Assembly (NCBI GenBank): GCA_022266195.1
Contig: WHVY01000004.1
Span: 7,767,501 to 7,831,500, forward strand
DNA length: 64,000 nucleotides
From: Tetranychus cinnabarinus
Taxonomy: Eukaryota; Arthropoda; Arachnida; Trombidiformes; Tetranychidae
Reading direction: 5' to 3'
The translations under genes were made by a program, and so were the position numbers. Positions 13,901 to 24,491 of the stretch are shown piece after piece. Numbering within the stretch: the first letter of the stretch is position 1; each line of letters starts with the position of its first letter. The notes under the pieces are model-generated. The model did not search any database. It was given only the letters and a program-made list of their open reading frames with translations, and had not been told where the DNA came from.

Positions 13901-16900
13901 TTCATCTCTTTACTAATTAAAAATACAATCCAATACAATTAATTTCCATTAGCGCGTTTGGGCTTTGATTTTTGGGTTTTAAATGCACGAGAAACAACTT
14001 AAACAACAAAATAAACTCATCTTAACACATTTCTTGGTGAATAAACAACTTTCTGGTAAAATTACAAATGTTACGAAAAGAGTACTTCCAAAAGCTGGTG
14101 CATTTGAGGCAAGAGTTGAGAATTGAATTGCGTTTGTAGGGCGATACAAAACTATGTCCATTGGTGCTATTGAAAAATGTCTACCATCGATAGTTTTCGA
14201 TTAAATCGAGGTCAAAGATGAAACTTCGATCGCCTTTTGTACAGTTGTCTGATCAGATTTTTTTCAATAAAACCATTTGACTGATGTTATTTTTGATACC
14301 CAACCAGAAGATGAACTTATTTTGATGAATAAAGTTTTCTATTTTCTGCAAAACCCATTAGTTCGATTTTCAATCAAACCGACCGATATCCGTGACCAAA
14401 AGAGTTAAAGATCTGGAACTTATTTAGCATGCATAAAAAATGTTTGCACAAATCATGGACTGAATGTTTTTTTCAATTGATAAATAGTTCTTTTGATTTT
14501 GGCCATTGGCCTTAAAAGTTTGGGTCTGGATATTTCGAAAATGACATTACTTACAATCACCATTCTTCGACCAAATATTAGATGTTGTTATGGGCTATAA
14601 TATACTGAAATTTTAAATCACTCAATGTCCTACAAAAAATGTTATAGTCTCGGTGTACTCATGATACCAGATTTGAGACTTGGTTGATAAAGTAAATTGG
14701 GTACTCAAACACAAATCATTATTAAATGAACTAAATAATGATTTTACTGCTATTTTTCATATCATATTATAGCCCATAACAACATCTAATATTTGGTCGA
14801 AGAATGGTGATTGTAAGTAATGTCATTTTCGAAATATCCAGACCCAAACTTTTAAGGCCAATGGCCAAAATCAAAAGAACTATTTATCAATTGAAAAAAA
14901 CATTCAGTCCATGATTTGTGCAAACATTTTTTATGCATGCTAAATAAGTTCCAGATCTTTAACTCTTTTGGTCACGGATATCGGTCGGTTTGATTGAAAA
15001 TCGAACTAATGGGTTTTGCAGAAAATCGAAAACTTTATTCCTCAAAATAAGTTCATCTTCTGGTTGGGTATCAAAAATAACATCAGTCAAATGGTTTTAT
15101 TGAAAAAAATCTGATCAGACAACTGTACAAAAGGCGATCAAAGTTTCATCTTTGACCTCGATTTAATCGAAAACTATCGATGGTAGACATTTTTCAATAG
15201 CACCAATGGACAAAGTTTTTATGTCTTTACAAACTAACAAAGTTCAATTGTGCAAGAAACCGATTTTTACCCGTTTTTGTCCACTTTGTTCACAAGTTTG
15301 ATGCATAAATGTTACAAATGTGTTATTTGTGTCTTTTTAGCAACAAATGCATTGATTTATGATTGAGTTTATTGTTTCATAATGAAAATTGAATGATTTA
15401 AGACAATATTCTAGAACAATAAGGTTTCTTCAATGGTGGCTAATGCTAAGCGTTCAAAATCTTTGTCCCATTGACAGACTAGCATTAGAAAAGTTGGCGT
15501 TTCTAATACCGTTTTACGATATCATCAATGCCAACAATGAAATAACAGTTCAATATCTAACACAGCGTTGTAATAAAGGGATTAGATCGGACTATTAGTT
15601 AATAAAGTAGCAGAAACTGAAGGGTTTTCATCAAGTCTAAAAGCTTAAATGGTCAAGACAAAGAAACGAGACTTTTTGTTATCTGGTTAACTTGGCTGGG
15701 AATGAACTCAGAATAAACCAGAACATACAAAGATGCATCAAAGAAACCTAATTATCCTGCAATATTGTGTAAATTTATTCATTTTTCATTAAAAAACAAT
15801 ATTCTCAATCATAAATCAATGCATTTGTTGCTAAAAAGATACAATTAACCCAATCGTCACATTTATGCATCAAACCGAATGATTTCTGTGACCAAAAGAG
15901 TTAGAGATCTGAAACTTGCTATTCGTAAATAATAAATTATTTACACAAATCACGGATTGAATAGTTTTTTTTCGGCCATTGAACTAAAAAGTTTGATGCT
16001 CGATATTTCGAGAATGGCATCACTTATCATCATCATTCTTTGGAAATCTGTGAAATTAAAAAGCTTGTAGAAACTGAATGATAATTAATTGTCTTTCATT
16101 ATTAACAGAAAAGTTTGAATTCAACTTTTGAAATGTCAGCTAAATATGACCAATCTGATTATTGAACCCATTCAATAGTTTAATAGCAGCTTATCCTGAT
16201 GCCATTAATCTTGATCAATGATTTTAATGTTCTGTGTAAATCAGCTATGGAATGAACCCAATGAAAGAAGACAATTTCCTTTTTATCAGCGACAAATCAC
16301 AGACATTACACCGTGAAATTCAATTGGCCATTTCCTCAATCAATGATTTCTATCATTTTAATGAAAAATATCGAGTTCTCACTTCATCCTTTTTCTTTAT
16401 CCACAAATCCATTAAAGTGTCTGAGACTTGAGACGATCTTTGATACAAATTAAATTTGATTAAGAAAAATCAGACTCAAAAAGCATTTCAACAATTTCAA
16501 GTTCAATGTTGTTCAGTTGAAGAAAATGTTTAAAATTACTTGAGATCTTTTCATTTGCAAATCAGGGTTGACTGAAACATTGAATAACAATAGATTCTAG
16601 ATGCACAACTAAAATTGGAAACAACTACATGTGAAGCTCGGAAAACACTTTTTTTTCATGTTAGCTATTCAGTTACGGTTCCACGTTTTTTGTTCACCCA
16701 CAATTACATCATTTTTATCCTTTTTGTCTTCACTTTTGGAATGGTTCCAGGTTTATTTGTGGGTAACAACTTGATGAACAAGCTTTGACCAAAAATGTTT
16801 TAAATTTTATTGAAATCAAGATCAACAACATGTTACTTGAAGATTGGGTAAATAACCTAGAAACAACAGTTTGTCAGCTTTTAACCCAATCTTTACCTTT

Positions 16901-17228
16901 CTGGTTGCGTTTTCAACAATCCAACAAAACTCCCAAATGTATACCATTGCACGATATACATTGATGACAGTAATGGATGAACCCAAATTAAACCCAATAA
17001 GGTAAAAAAGATAATCTTACCTCCACCATTTTTAAAGCACAAATAAGGGAATCGCCAAACATTACCCAAACCAATGGAGAAAGCCATACATGAGGCGATG
17101 AATTCAAACTTGTTAGCCCATTGTTCACGCTTACGGTAACCTGAATCTGGTTTAACTTGGGTATTTTCATTAGTCAATGGAACACTCACTTCATTGGAAG
17201 ATTTGTTATCAGATGTTGATTCCATCAT
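10977..17228 (-). CDS. SLC6 Na+/Cl--dependent transporter (GABA/taurine/creatine-type)
   Basis: Ten minus-strand exons, in transcript order: 17228-17021, 13476-13342, 13277-13036, 12733-12482, 12405-12302, 12227-12103, 12040-11928, 11863-11481, 11299-11167 and 11102-10977. Phases all agree and give 606 residues, the normal SLC6 length. TM1 reads SIGLGNVWRFPYLCFKNGGG (51-70). The position that is Asp in monoamine transporters is Gly53, which points to an amino-acid, GABA, taurine or creatine substrate. Also visible: VWIDAGTQIFFSYAIALG (TM6 region), GSYNDFHNN, GPGLAFIAYP and SQFVAVEGFVTA (TM8). TM2 continues AFFIPYLICLIVGGVPIYFMEV, and extracellular loop 2 has an NAS glycosylation site and a Cys pair near PWATCNNPWNTPNC. 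The gene acts at the plasma membrane. Resemblance to GAT and creatine transporters is from memory, so the exact substrate is open. Intron 1 (3.5 kb) holds the repeat cluster. Confidence 0.93.
13520..13890 (+). repeat. Dispersed repeat family, copy A (diverged)
   Basis: Shares ordered blocks with copies B and C: GATCGCCTTTTGTAC, AAACCGACCGAT, AGAGTTAAAGA, GATTTTGGCCATTGG and GAATGGCATCACTTACAATC. Same orientation as copy B. It shares the block AATTATGGAAGCAGATT with copy E near MetAP2, so A and E look closer to each other than to B or C. No coding capacity is evident. Confidence 0.7.
14157..15210. repeat. Near-perfect 1.05-kb palindrome (foldback) of repeat copies B and C
   Basis: The left arm 14157-14603 and right arm 14764-15210 are reverse complements over 447 bp. 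Reading by eye I find three mismatches (around 'CTTCGATC/CTTTGATC', 'GATGAATA/GAGGAATA' and 'CTATTTTC/CGATTTTC'), about 99% identity. Weaker inverted similarity continues outward about 25 bp on each side. The spacer is 160 bp (14604-14763). Each arm is one copy of the dispersed family also seen at 13520, 15870 and 18040. No transposase frame is present, and I could not see a clean target duplication. It lies wholly inside SLC6 intron 1, so the pre-mRNA would contain a long hairpin. Confidence 0.9.
15296..15875. repeat. Inverted-repeat element with ~100-bp arms
   Basis: The left arm 15296-15396 and right arm 15774-15875 are reverse complements at roughly 85-90% identity, including a perfect core around AGCAACAAATGCATTGATTT. 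The interior (about 380 bp) includes one 69-codon frame at 15389-15598 that I do not recognise and do not call as a gene. No target duplication is obvious. Its right edge abuts the truncated start of repeat copy D, consistent with insertion into that copy. Confidence 0.7.
15870..16035 (+). repeat. Dispersed repeat family, copy D (5'-truncated)
   Basis: Begins within the CAAACCGA.TGATTTCTGTGACC block of the family and continues through AAAAGAGTTAGAGATCTG, CACGGATTGAATAG and GAGAATGGCATCACTTA. Same orientation as copies A and B. The 5' half is missing at the edge of the 15296-15875 inverted repeat. Confidence 0.65.
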
Positions 17229-18768
17229 GTTACACTTGATACAGATTTAAGGTTACTGAAGACATACAATTTGAAATGAGACTGACTAAATGAAAAGATT
17301 TGAGGAATGGATGAAAGTGAGCAACATGAGGATAAAGATGATGGAGTGAGAAAAGGAAATGGATAGACCAGAATTTTGTTTTCATTTTCAAATATTACAT
17401 TCTCTTTGTCATTTTCTTCCCTTTTTCACCCGAAATATCATATTTAAATGTGCATATTTAATTGCAAGTAAAAGCTCTTATAACTATTTAATAACATTAT
17501 TAATGCAAGTAATTCAATTAGATTTAATTGTCCAGCCTGAGAGTGAAAATAAGATGAATCTATTCAAAACAGACAGAGTCACAGCCTTGAGATTCACTTA
17601 ATTTAGGAAACTGCTAATTTAACTTTAGCTTTGCTTTAATCTACTTTGATTGCTTTTCTGACAACAAAATTTATAAATTACTTTTCCTTTTGCTAAATTA
17701 TTTTGTATCAATTTAAACACTATTATGTATTAGCGATTCATAAGTCACCACAAGTCGAGCAATAGATTGATACCAATGAAAGAAATGATATTATCGATTT
17801 TTGCATTCAATTTTATTTCTCGTCAATTGAATTTTGTGCTTACATATTACAATACTTTTAAATATTAGGTGATTCAAGATCTAAGGTAAATGACATTCAA
17901 ACACAAAGCTTATGATGTGTTAGAAAATATTCATTATTAAACATTATTCATTTTTCAGTAATATAAAAAGTTTTTGATCGTTGCTGTGTACCGACAATTC
18001 CAATCGACGAATAAGTTAAGGTAAGTTAAGTTAAATTTTATTTCATGTAATGAGTTTATTTCTGGTTGACCATCAAAAGTGTCATCAGTGAAATGAGTTT
18101 CATGAAAAAATCTGCTTCCATAATTGAACAAAAGGCGATCCAAGTTTCAACTCTGATCTCGATTTTCCAGAAAACTGGCGATCTGAGACATTTTTGATAG
18201 CAGCGATAGACTCAGCTTATATGCTCTTAAAAACCCATGAAGTCCCAACTTGAGAGTCAAAGTTTTTGTCCATAAGGGAACAAGCTAATTTCAATTGAGT
18301 TTAAATACTTCAAATACTGATTTGATTAATTTCCTGCAATTGGTGAATTAATAAAAAATAATTATAGTCAAAACCTATGATATTAATCAAAGGAAAACAC
18401 AATCAACTAGAATAGTTCGATTATTTAAAATTTATTTATGCTTTTTTATCAATAAAAACATTGGAAATACATTTACCTGATGTTTGAGTTGTATAATAAA
18501 TTTGTATTTACCGCGAACATTGGAAGGGAAACAACAAGAAAGATGTCTACACAAGCGATTTAAACCTCTGCTGAAAAAAAAGAGAAAGCATTTTTAATAT
18601 TATTTTTCTCATTTCTCATTAGTTAACTTTAATTCTTAAAATCTCATCTCATTTAAGGTAAGTTTATATTTTATTGATTTGTCCGTAAAAAAATATATGT
18701 GATTGTCGTTAAAGACTGGCGTCATTTTCAAAGTCTTTGTTCAACTGTCATTTTTTTCATCTAGCATC
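17229..18768. other. Divergent SLC6/MetAP2 upstream region
   Basis: Contains the leaders of both divergent genes. A probable MetAP2 5'UTR intron runs 18658-18764 (GGTAAGTTT donor, polypyrimidine stretch, CTAG acceptor) and ends 4 nt before the ATG. Repeat copy E lies at about 18040-18215. No other gene is seen. Confidence 0.6.
18040..18215 (-). repeat. Dispersed repeat family, copy E (inverted, truncated)
   Basis: On the minus strand it carries GGATCGCCTTTTGT, AATTATGGAAGCAGATT and CATTTCACTGATG, matching the 5' half of copy A and, less well, B. It sits between the divergent SLC6 and MetAP2 genes. An apparent reading frame across it appears fortuitous. Confidence 0.65.
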
Positions 18769-20594
18769 ATGGCTTTGGAAGCTACAACACAACCCGAGGT
18801 TGATGATAAAACATTAGAAGAAATTGAAAACGTTTCGAATAGCTGTGAACCCGGTAAGAAACAGAAGAAAAAGAAGTCCAAAAAGAAAGGTTAGTATAAT
18901 GTGATTAATTTAGAAAGTATGCTTATTTAAAAAAATCTTTACTTATAGCCGCAGTGAAAGAAGTTGATGAGATCGATACTACCGAACAAAACAACGAACA
19001 GGATGAACAACAGGATGGTAACAATGAACAACCAGAAAACAATCAGCCACCGAATTCGGGTACAACAGGGAAGAAAAAAAAGAAAAAAAAGAGTTCTAGT
19101 GCTAAGAAAAAAACTGAAGGAGATGTGAATAAACAAACTGATCCTCCATCCATTCCTATTAATCAAATATTTGCCGATGGAAATTATCCGATTGGGGAAA
19201 TCATGGACTATCCCAAAGTAGATTATGACAAGTTAGTAAAGCTAAGACTTTTTTCCTCATTATATAATACATGCTAAAATTGTGATTTAAATTTTCTTGA
19301 AACAGTCGCACAGCAATTGATCGTACAAGCAGTGCTGAAAAGAAAGCCTTGGACGCTGCCAATATTGACATGTACAAAGAATTAAGACAAGCTGCTGAAG
19401 CTCATCGACAAACTCGTAAATACATTAGAGACTTTATCAAGCCAGGAATGAAAATGATTGACATATGGTAAGAATTTAGCCCTGGTTTCTCAAGTTGAAC
19501 ACATCTAACTCGAATATCTGTATTTTGTTGAAAAAAAAGTGAAACTTTAGAAGGTATTGCTCGTAAACTAATTGATGAGAAAGGCTTAGAAGCTGGACTT
19601 GCCTTTCCAACCGGCTGTTCATTGAACCACTGTGCTGCTCATTACACTCCTAATGGTGGTGATAATACAGTTTTCGAGTACGATGATGTTTGTAAAATTG
19701 ACTTCGGTACTCATATTAATGGAAGGATTATTGACTGTGCCTTTACGTTGACTTTTAATGAAAAGTATGATAAGCTTTTAGAAGCTGTTCGTGAATCAAC
19801 CAACACTGGAATCAAAGCTGCTGGAATAGATGTACGTCTTTGTGATATTGGTGAACAGATTCAAGAAGTAATGGAATCTTACGAAGTAGAAATAGATGGA
19901 AAAGTTTATCCAGGTAAGGATATTTTGAATTCCAATTCTTTATTCTGGATTCTAAAGCAATGTTATTTGTGTTGAATTTCTATAGTTAAAGCAATTCGTA
20001 ATCTGAATGGCCATTCCATTGGACCCTACAGAATACACGCCGGTAAAACTGTTCCAATTGTAAAAGGAGGTGACCAAACTGTTATGGAGGTGAGAAGTCA
20101 CATTCGCAATTGCATGTTAAAGTGTTCAATTTAAGTAAATTTGGTTTATTCTCAATATTTTAGGAAGGAGAAGTTTATGCCATCGAAACATTTGGTAGCA
20201 CAGGTCGTGGTTATGTCCATGATGATCAAGATTGTTCTCATTATATGAAAAATTTCGATGTCGTTCATGTCCCGTTAAGGTTTGTTTAATTTCTACCTGA
20301 TTCGTATTTTTTCTAACATTAAATTCTTTTCTTTATTTCAGATCAACTAAGTCGAAACAACTTTTAAATGTAATTAATCAAAATTTTGGTACATTAGCTT
20401 TTTGTCGTCGTTGGTTAGACCGATTGGGCCAAAGCAAATATCTTCTTGCTCTCAATGATTTATGCCAAAAGGGAATTGTTTCTCCATATCCTCCACTTTT
20501 TGATATCAAGAAAAGTTATACTGCCCAATTTGAACACACAATCATTTTGAGACCAACTTGTAAAGAAGTTGTTAGTCGAGGTGATGATTATTAA
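18769..20594 (+). CDS. Methionine aminopeptidase 2
   Basis: Seven exons: 18769-18889, 18949-19231, 19306-19467, 19540-19913, 19986-20089, 20164-20279 and 20342-20594, encoding 470 residues (human MetAP2 is 478). It removes initiator methionine co-translationally using two metal ions. All active-site residues are visible at an offset of 8 from the human numbering: His223 (catalytic), Asp243, Asp254, His323, Glu356 and Glu451. The N-terminus has the type-2 Lys-rich blocks (KKQKKKKSKKK and KKKKKKK) separated by an acidic/Gln/Asn segment; in the family this region associates with ribosomes and eIF2. Signature stretches include GLAFPTGCSLNHCAAHYTPN, KIDFGTHINGRIIDCAFT and the C-terminal RPTCKEVVSRGDDY. 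The start has a good context (CATCATGG) and lies just after a 5'UTR intron. MetAP2 is the target of fumagillin-class inhibitors. Confidence 0.97.
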
Positions 20595-21582
20595 GAAAGT
20601 ATCAGATTCAATTGAGAATCAAAGCCTTAATTAAACTCACCCAGATTGTCCATTTGATGTTGAAACAATTAGAAAGTCAATAAAAAAAGACTTTTTATAA
20701 AATGATATTTTAAGCTCGTCTTAATCAGCGAGGGACTAAAGAGAATTAATTTCATTTTTCTTTAACAATAGAAAAAAATATCGTAATCTGATTTTCCAGA
20801 GCATCTGTAAGTTTAGTATCTACTTTGGAATAAACCTAAACTAATTCAGAATCTCTTGTTGATGAAGATTATCATTTATCCAGTTGAGTGTGTTTTCAAA
20901 TAAAATCTTAGTTTCTCCTATCAGACTGAGTATAGCTCAACATTTTTGAATGTGAATGTTTATTTGAAATACTCTGAAAGAAAGGGTGAATATTCTCAAA
21001 CAAAAAGACCTTGTTATGCACTCATTAAAAGGGTTATGCAGATTGCTGAATATAACTACATGAATAACAAATTCATTATTATGGAAATAAATATTTCTGA
21101 ATTCAAATAAAGAATTGAAAATGAAATTAAAAATTCTTTCAATATGTAGTGCTTTTAAAAATTAATCAATATAAGCATAATATTAATTGAATAAACCCTT
21201 ATAAGTATAACGATTGAGTCTAATCAATAAAAGATAGCAATCAAAATACATGCTGAAATTGGTCAAAAATTATTATACAATTCTAAACTCAAGGTTATTT
21301 CTAATGACTCACCTCAGATAGCATAGCTTCCTGATCAAGTTGTAACTCCATGAACTATCAGGACATGAGATTAATGGAAAATAATTTGAAAAAGTAAGGA
21401 TGAAATTAATAGAAGCTAGAATTTCATATTAACACTGTCTTTTTCTAATTCTTACACAGTCCCTAACAGCTGACTTACACGTTTTTTTCAAATTTGAATT
21501 TTGCTCTGTTTAGTATTCAATTGCTATTAGAATCACTGTGATCTCTTTTTTGTTAAATATTACTTTTAATTTCGTTTACATC
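20595..21582. other. MetAP2 3'UTR and EXOSC8 upstream region
   Basis: AATAAA at 20679-20684, about 85 nt after the MetAP2 stop, is a likely poly(A) signal. The remaining 900 nt is AT-rich with no recognised feature. Confidence 0.55.
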
Positions 21583-22422
21583 ATGGAGTTATTGAAAATT
21601 CATCATGAACATTTCTTCAGCAAAGGAATCAGAGTGGATGGACGAAAGTTTAATGAATTTCGTGATTTATTAGTGAATATTGACTCGATTGAAACAGCCG
21701 ATTCATCCATTGTTGTGAAGATAGGAAGTACTACTGTAATGTGTGGTATCAAAGTTACTCTAAATGAAGATGTGAAAGCTCTTGAATCCGTTAATTATAG
21801 TGATTTGATTGACTTGGAAATAGCTCTACATCCACTGGATGAAGATAAAGGAGAACGAGAAGAAATAAACAGTTTGCTGGTTAAGCTAATCAAGGGTAAT
21901 GTTTTATTTGACCATAAACCATTGATTTGTGAAGATGAGGATGGTGAAAGGCAATATTTAACTCTAAACATTGAACTGATATGTCTCAATAATGATGGTA
22001 ATGTTCTTGATGCCTTCATAATAGCTTTTCTGGGGGCCATCAATTCACTAAAATTTCCCGATTATAAGAGTATATGTGACGAAAATTTACACCCTCAACC
22101 GACAAGCAAACCTAGCAGAAACAATGCTGAATATAAGCGATTAAACGTGCTGAAGTTTCCAATCAGCATAACCGCTGCATTGATGTCAAATGGTAATGTT
22201 CTTGTAGACCCAAATCGTGATGAGGAACAATTAGCAACTGGTCTAATATCTATAGTATTTGACGTTGCAACTGAAAAAATTATCATGATTGAGAAGCAAG
22301 GAGGCACTCCAATGGATGATGTCAGTCTGTTAAAGCACATCTCATTCTCAAAGTCGATGGCCACTAAATTTTTCAAAACGATGCCGATACTTCAATCAAA
22401 AGGTGAAGCTATGGAAACGTGA
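21583..22422 (+). CDS. RNA exosome ring subunit, EXOSC8/Rrp43-like
   Basis: Single-exon gene of 279 residues with an RNase PH fold. Human EXOSC8 is 276 residues. Seen: GIRVDGRKFNEFRD near the start (the RPDGR motif of RNase PH-like subunits), NIDSIETADSSIVVKIGSTTVMCGIK (matching NIGSISTADGSALVKLGNTTVICGVK of EXOSC8 as I recall it), ELICLNNDGNVLDAFIIAFLGA, and a VDPNRDEEQLATG block near 204-216. These favour EXOSC8 over EXOSC7 or EXOSC9. In animals the six PH-like subunits form a catalytically inert ring that threads RNA to DIS3/EXOSC10, in nucleus and cytoplasm. I chose the ATG at 21583 because it gives the family's usual N-terminus. An in-frame ATG at 21538 would add 15 hydrophobic residues and is probably leader. 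ATTAAA at 22716-22721 may be the poly(A) signal. Confidence 0.9.
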   Translation: MELLKIHHEHFFSKGIRVDGRKFNEFRDLLVNIDSIETADSSIVVKIGSTTVMCGIKVTLNEDVKALESVNYSDLIDLEIALHPLDEDKGEREEINSLLVKLIKGNVLFDHKPLICEDEDGERQYLTLNIELICLNNDGNVLDAFIIAFLGAINSLKFPDYKSICDENLHPQPTSKPSRNNAEYKRLNVLKFPISITAALMSNGNVLVDPNRDEEQLATGLISIVFDVATEKIIMIEKQGGTPMDDVSLLKHISFSKSMATKFFKTMPILQSKGEAMET

Positions 22423-24446
22423 ATTACCTCATCTCTTTAACTGAAGCTGCTTTGTGTTTGGATTTCTTGCTAGAGAACAGTTCATAATCTTCTCTCATTC
22501 TCTATGTTACAAGATGATTCAAGTATCGGTCTAACCTATATGCAGCTGTTATGATGATGTCCATCTAATTTTTTTTCTCTTATGGTCAAGCTTCAAAGTG
22601 TTACAAAGATTGAAGGATTTTTCTTCTTCTGCAAAAGGTGTCATATGATGACTACTTCAAGATGGATTATTATTGAGAATTGTGCAAACATTATGCAAAA
22701 ATGACGAGTCCAGCAATTAAAACTGACTTTTCATCATTATTATGTCATCTTCATTTGACCATCGTTTTTTACTGTGTGTACAAAAAGAAATGACCTCATC
22801 GTATTTGATATCATCACTTATCTTGTAGTAAACAATGTCCACAGTCTGTCTGGAGCTGGTAAATAATCTCTCTCTTTGGGTTGAAAGGGAAAGTGATATA
22901 TGGAAAGAAGGGGTCCATTTTGAGGATAAAAGAGGAGAAGTGGAAACAAGCTAAACTTATTTACCAGGAAAAAAACTGAAAGCCAAGTAAAACCGAAAGG
23001 GCAAAGAGAAGTGTTAGAGAAAGTATAACTGATCGTGTGGAGGAGTTAGAAAGAGTAGGAGGAGGACATGGCGATGGTCATCTCATTATAACTGAAACCA
23101 TTGAATCGACAGCCGTCGGTTGATCCATTGTAAGAACTGATTTAATATAAATAAATGGAACGCGAGACTTCACAGACAAAAACATGATTGAGTTGAGTCA
23201 CAAACACATCATCTATTCCCTCATCCTTTCATCTTTTCTGGACTCTTTAACTCTCTCCTTTTATTATCTTCCTCCCTCACTTTTCTTACTCTCTACTTTT
23301 CTTTATTCTTCACGTCTTCCTCCTCTCTCCGTCTCTCTCTCACTAATAACAAACTCACTTATTGTACCCTTCACCTCATATTAACGGTACCTCACTTTTT
23401 ATCCAAAATTTGAACCCTCTCTCCATCTCTCACTCACTCTCTCCATAATAATATCGTGTATATGGTTAAGAATGTTATTAATGCGCACAGCTTGAAACGG
23501 TTAGGCAGATGTTGTTTTTGTTGTTGTGTCCACTACAAAAACTAACCCCTACACATCTCCCTTTACCTTTACCTTTCCTCATGCAAACTGTTCTTTCCCC
23601 AAAACTCTTTATTTCAACCCATTCTTTTACCCTCTACTTCTCTCCTTTAGCTGATCTCGACTCACTTTGTGTCACTTATAATGTACAGCAGTGAATGGGC
23701 TAATTCCTCAGATTGTACTGATATTGGATGAGTTGAATTTTGGCAATCGGTCAAAGGATGGTCATTGTAAAGAGTAAAAATGTGAAAAAAGAATCGAAGG
23801 ACAAGCAATCAACAAAAAAAATGGAAGCAGGAAGAGGAGGAAGAAAAGTAAAAGAAACAGAAAAGTTATCCTTTCTTTTTGGCCGAAAACAATCGTAATA
23901 ACATATTTTATGTATTGAATGATGTCCAAATGAAGCTGATAACCCCAAAGTGAAACTCATTTTTCCCCTTTCCATACTATTAACCGTTAGAGAAGTCCAA
24001 AGATTGGGAAAAGAAAGAAAAGAAGGAAAGTCTATCGCCCAAAGTGACCATTGGCTGCATCCGTTTTCATCAACTATCCCAATATTATTTTCAAGCCATT
24101 TTTTCGGTAACCCAAGAAAAGGGATTGGACTCATTCAATGAACCCTCTCTATTCTCTTTCGACACACTCCATCATCATTGCCACTCTAACTGTGTATTTA
24201 TCCCCATTGCTGTTTCTCCTTTTTTTCAACCATTTTTGATATGTTTTACTGCTCACTTCAACTATTTCCTCCTTTGTCTTTTCACCATTTTTTTGTGTAT
24301 ATCAAAGTCAACTGAATATATATACAAATGTGAATGCAAAAAACGATAATGATTACATGTAATCATTCAAATGGCATAACCCATAAATATATAACATTCC
24401 CTTCTTTATTGTCAAGACGGTTGTTCACTTACACAGAACTGTAATG

Positions 24447-24491
24447 ATGGTGATATTGATGGCGATGATGATGATTATGATGATGATCTCT
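24447..24491 (+). repeat. Imperfect GAT microsatellite
   Basis: Interrupted GAT/GGT units, one of many such tracts between 22 and 63 kb. Confidence 0.8.

Larger units (their letters stand above)
13477..17020 (-). other. SLC6 intron 1, a repeat cluster
   Basis: A 3.5-kb intron between the TM1 exon and the TM2 exon. In + orientation it holds repeat copy A (about 13520-13890), a palindrome of copies B and C (14157-15210), an independent inverted repeat (15296-15875), and truncated copy D (about 15870-16035). The rest shows nothing recognisable. Confidence 0.75.

Noticed and set aside
15389..15598. 69-codon frame between the arms of the 15.3-15.9 kb inverted repeat, considered as a transposase remnant
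   Set aside because: No transposase motif, and it overlaps the left arm. A chance frame of this size is common here.
17955..18143. 62-codon minus frame upstream of MetAP2
   Set aside because: It lies across repeat copy E. Sister copies are not open in the same frame.
21538..21582. Upstream in-frame ATG for the EXOSC8-like gene
   Set aside because: Adds 15 hydrophobic residues not typical of the family. The next ATG gives the expected N-terminus.
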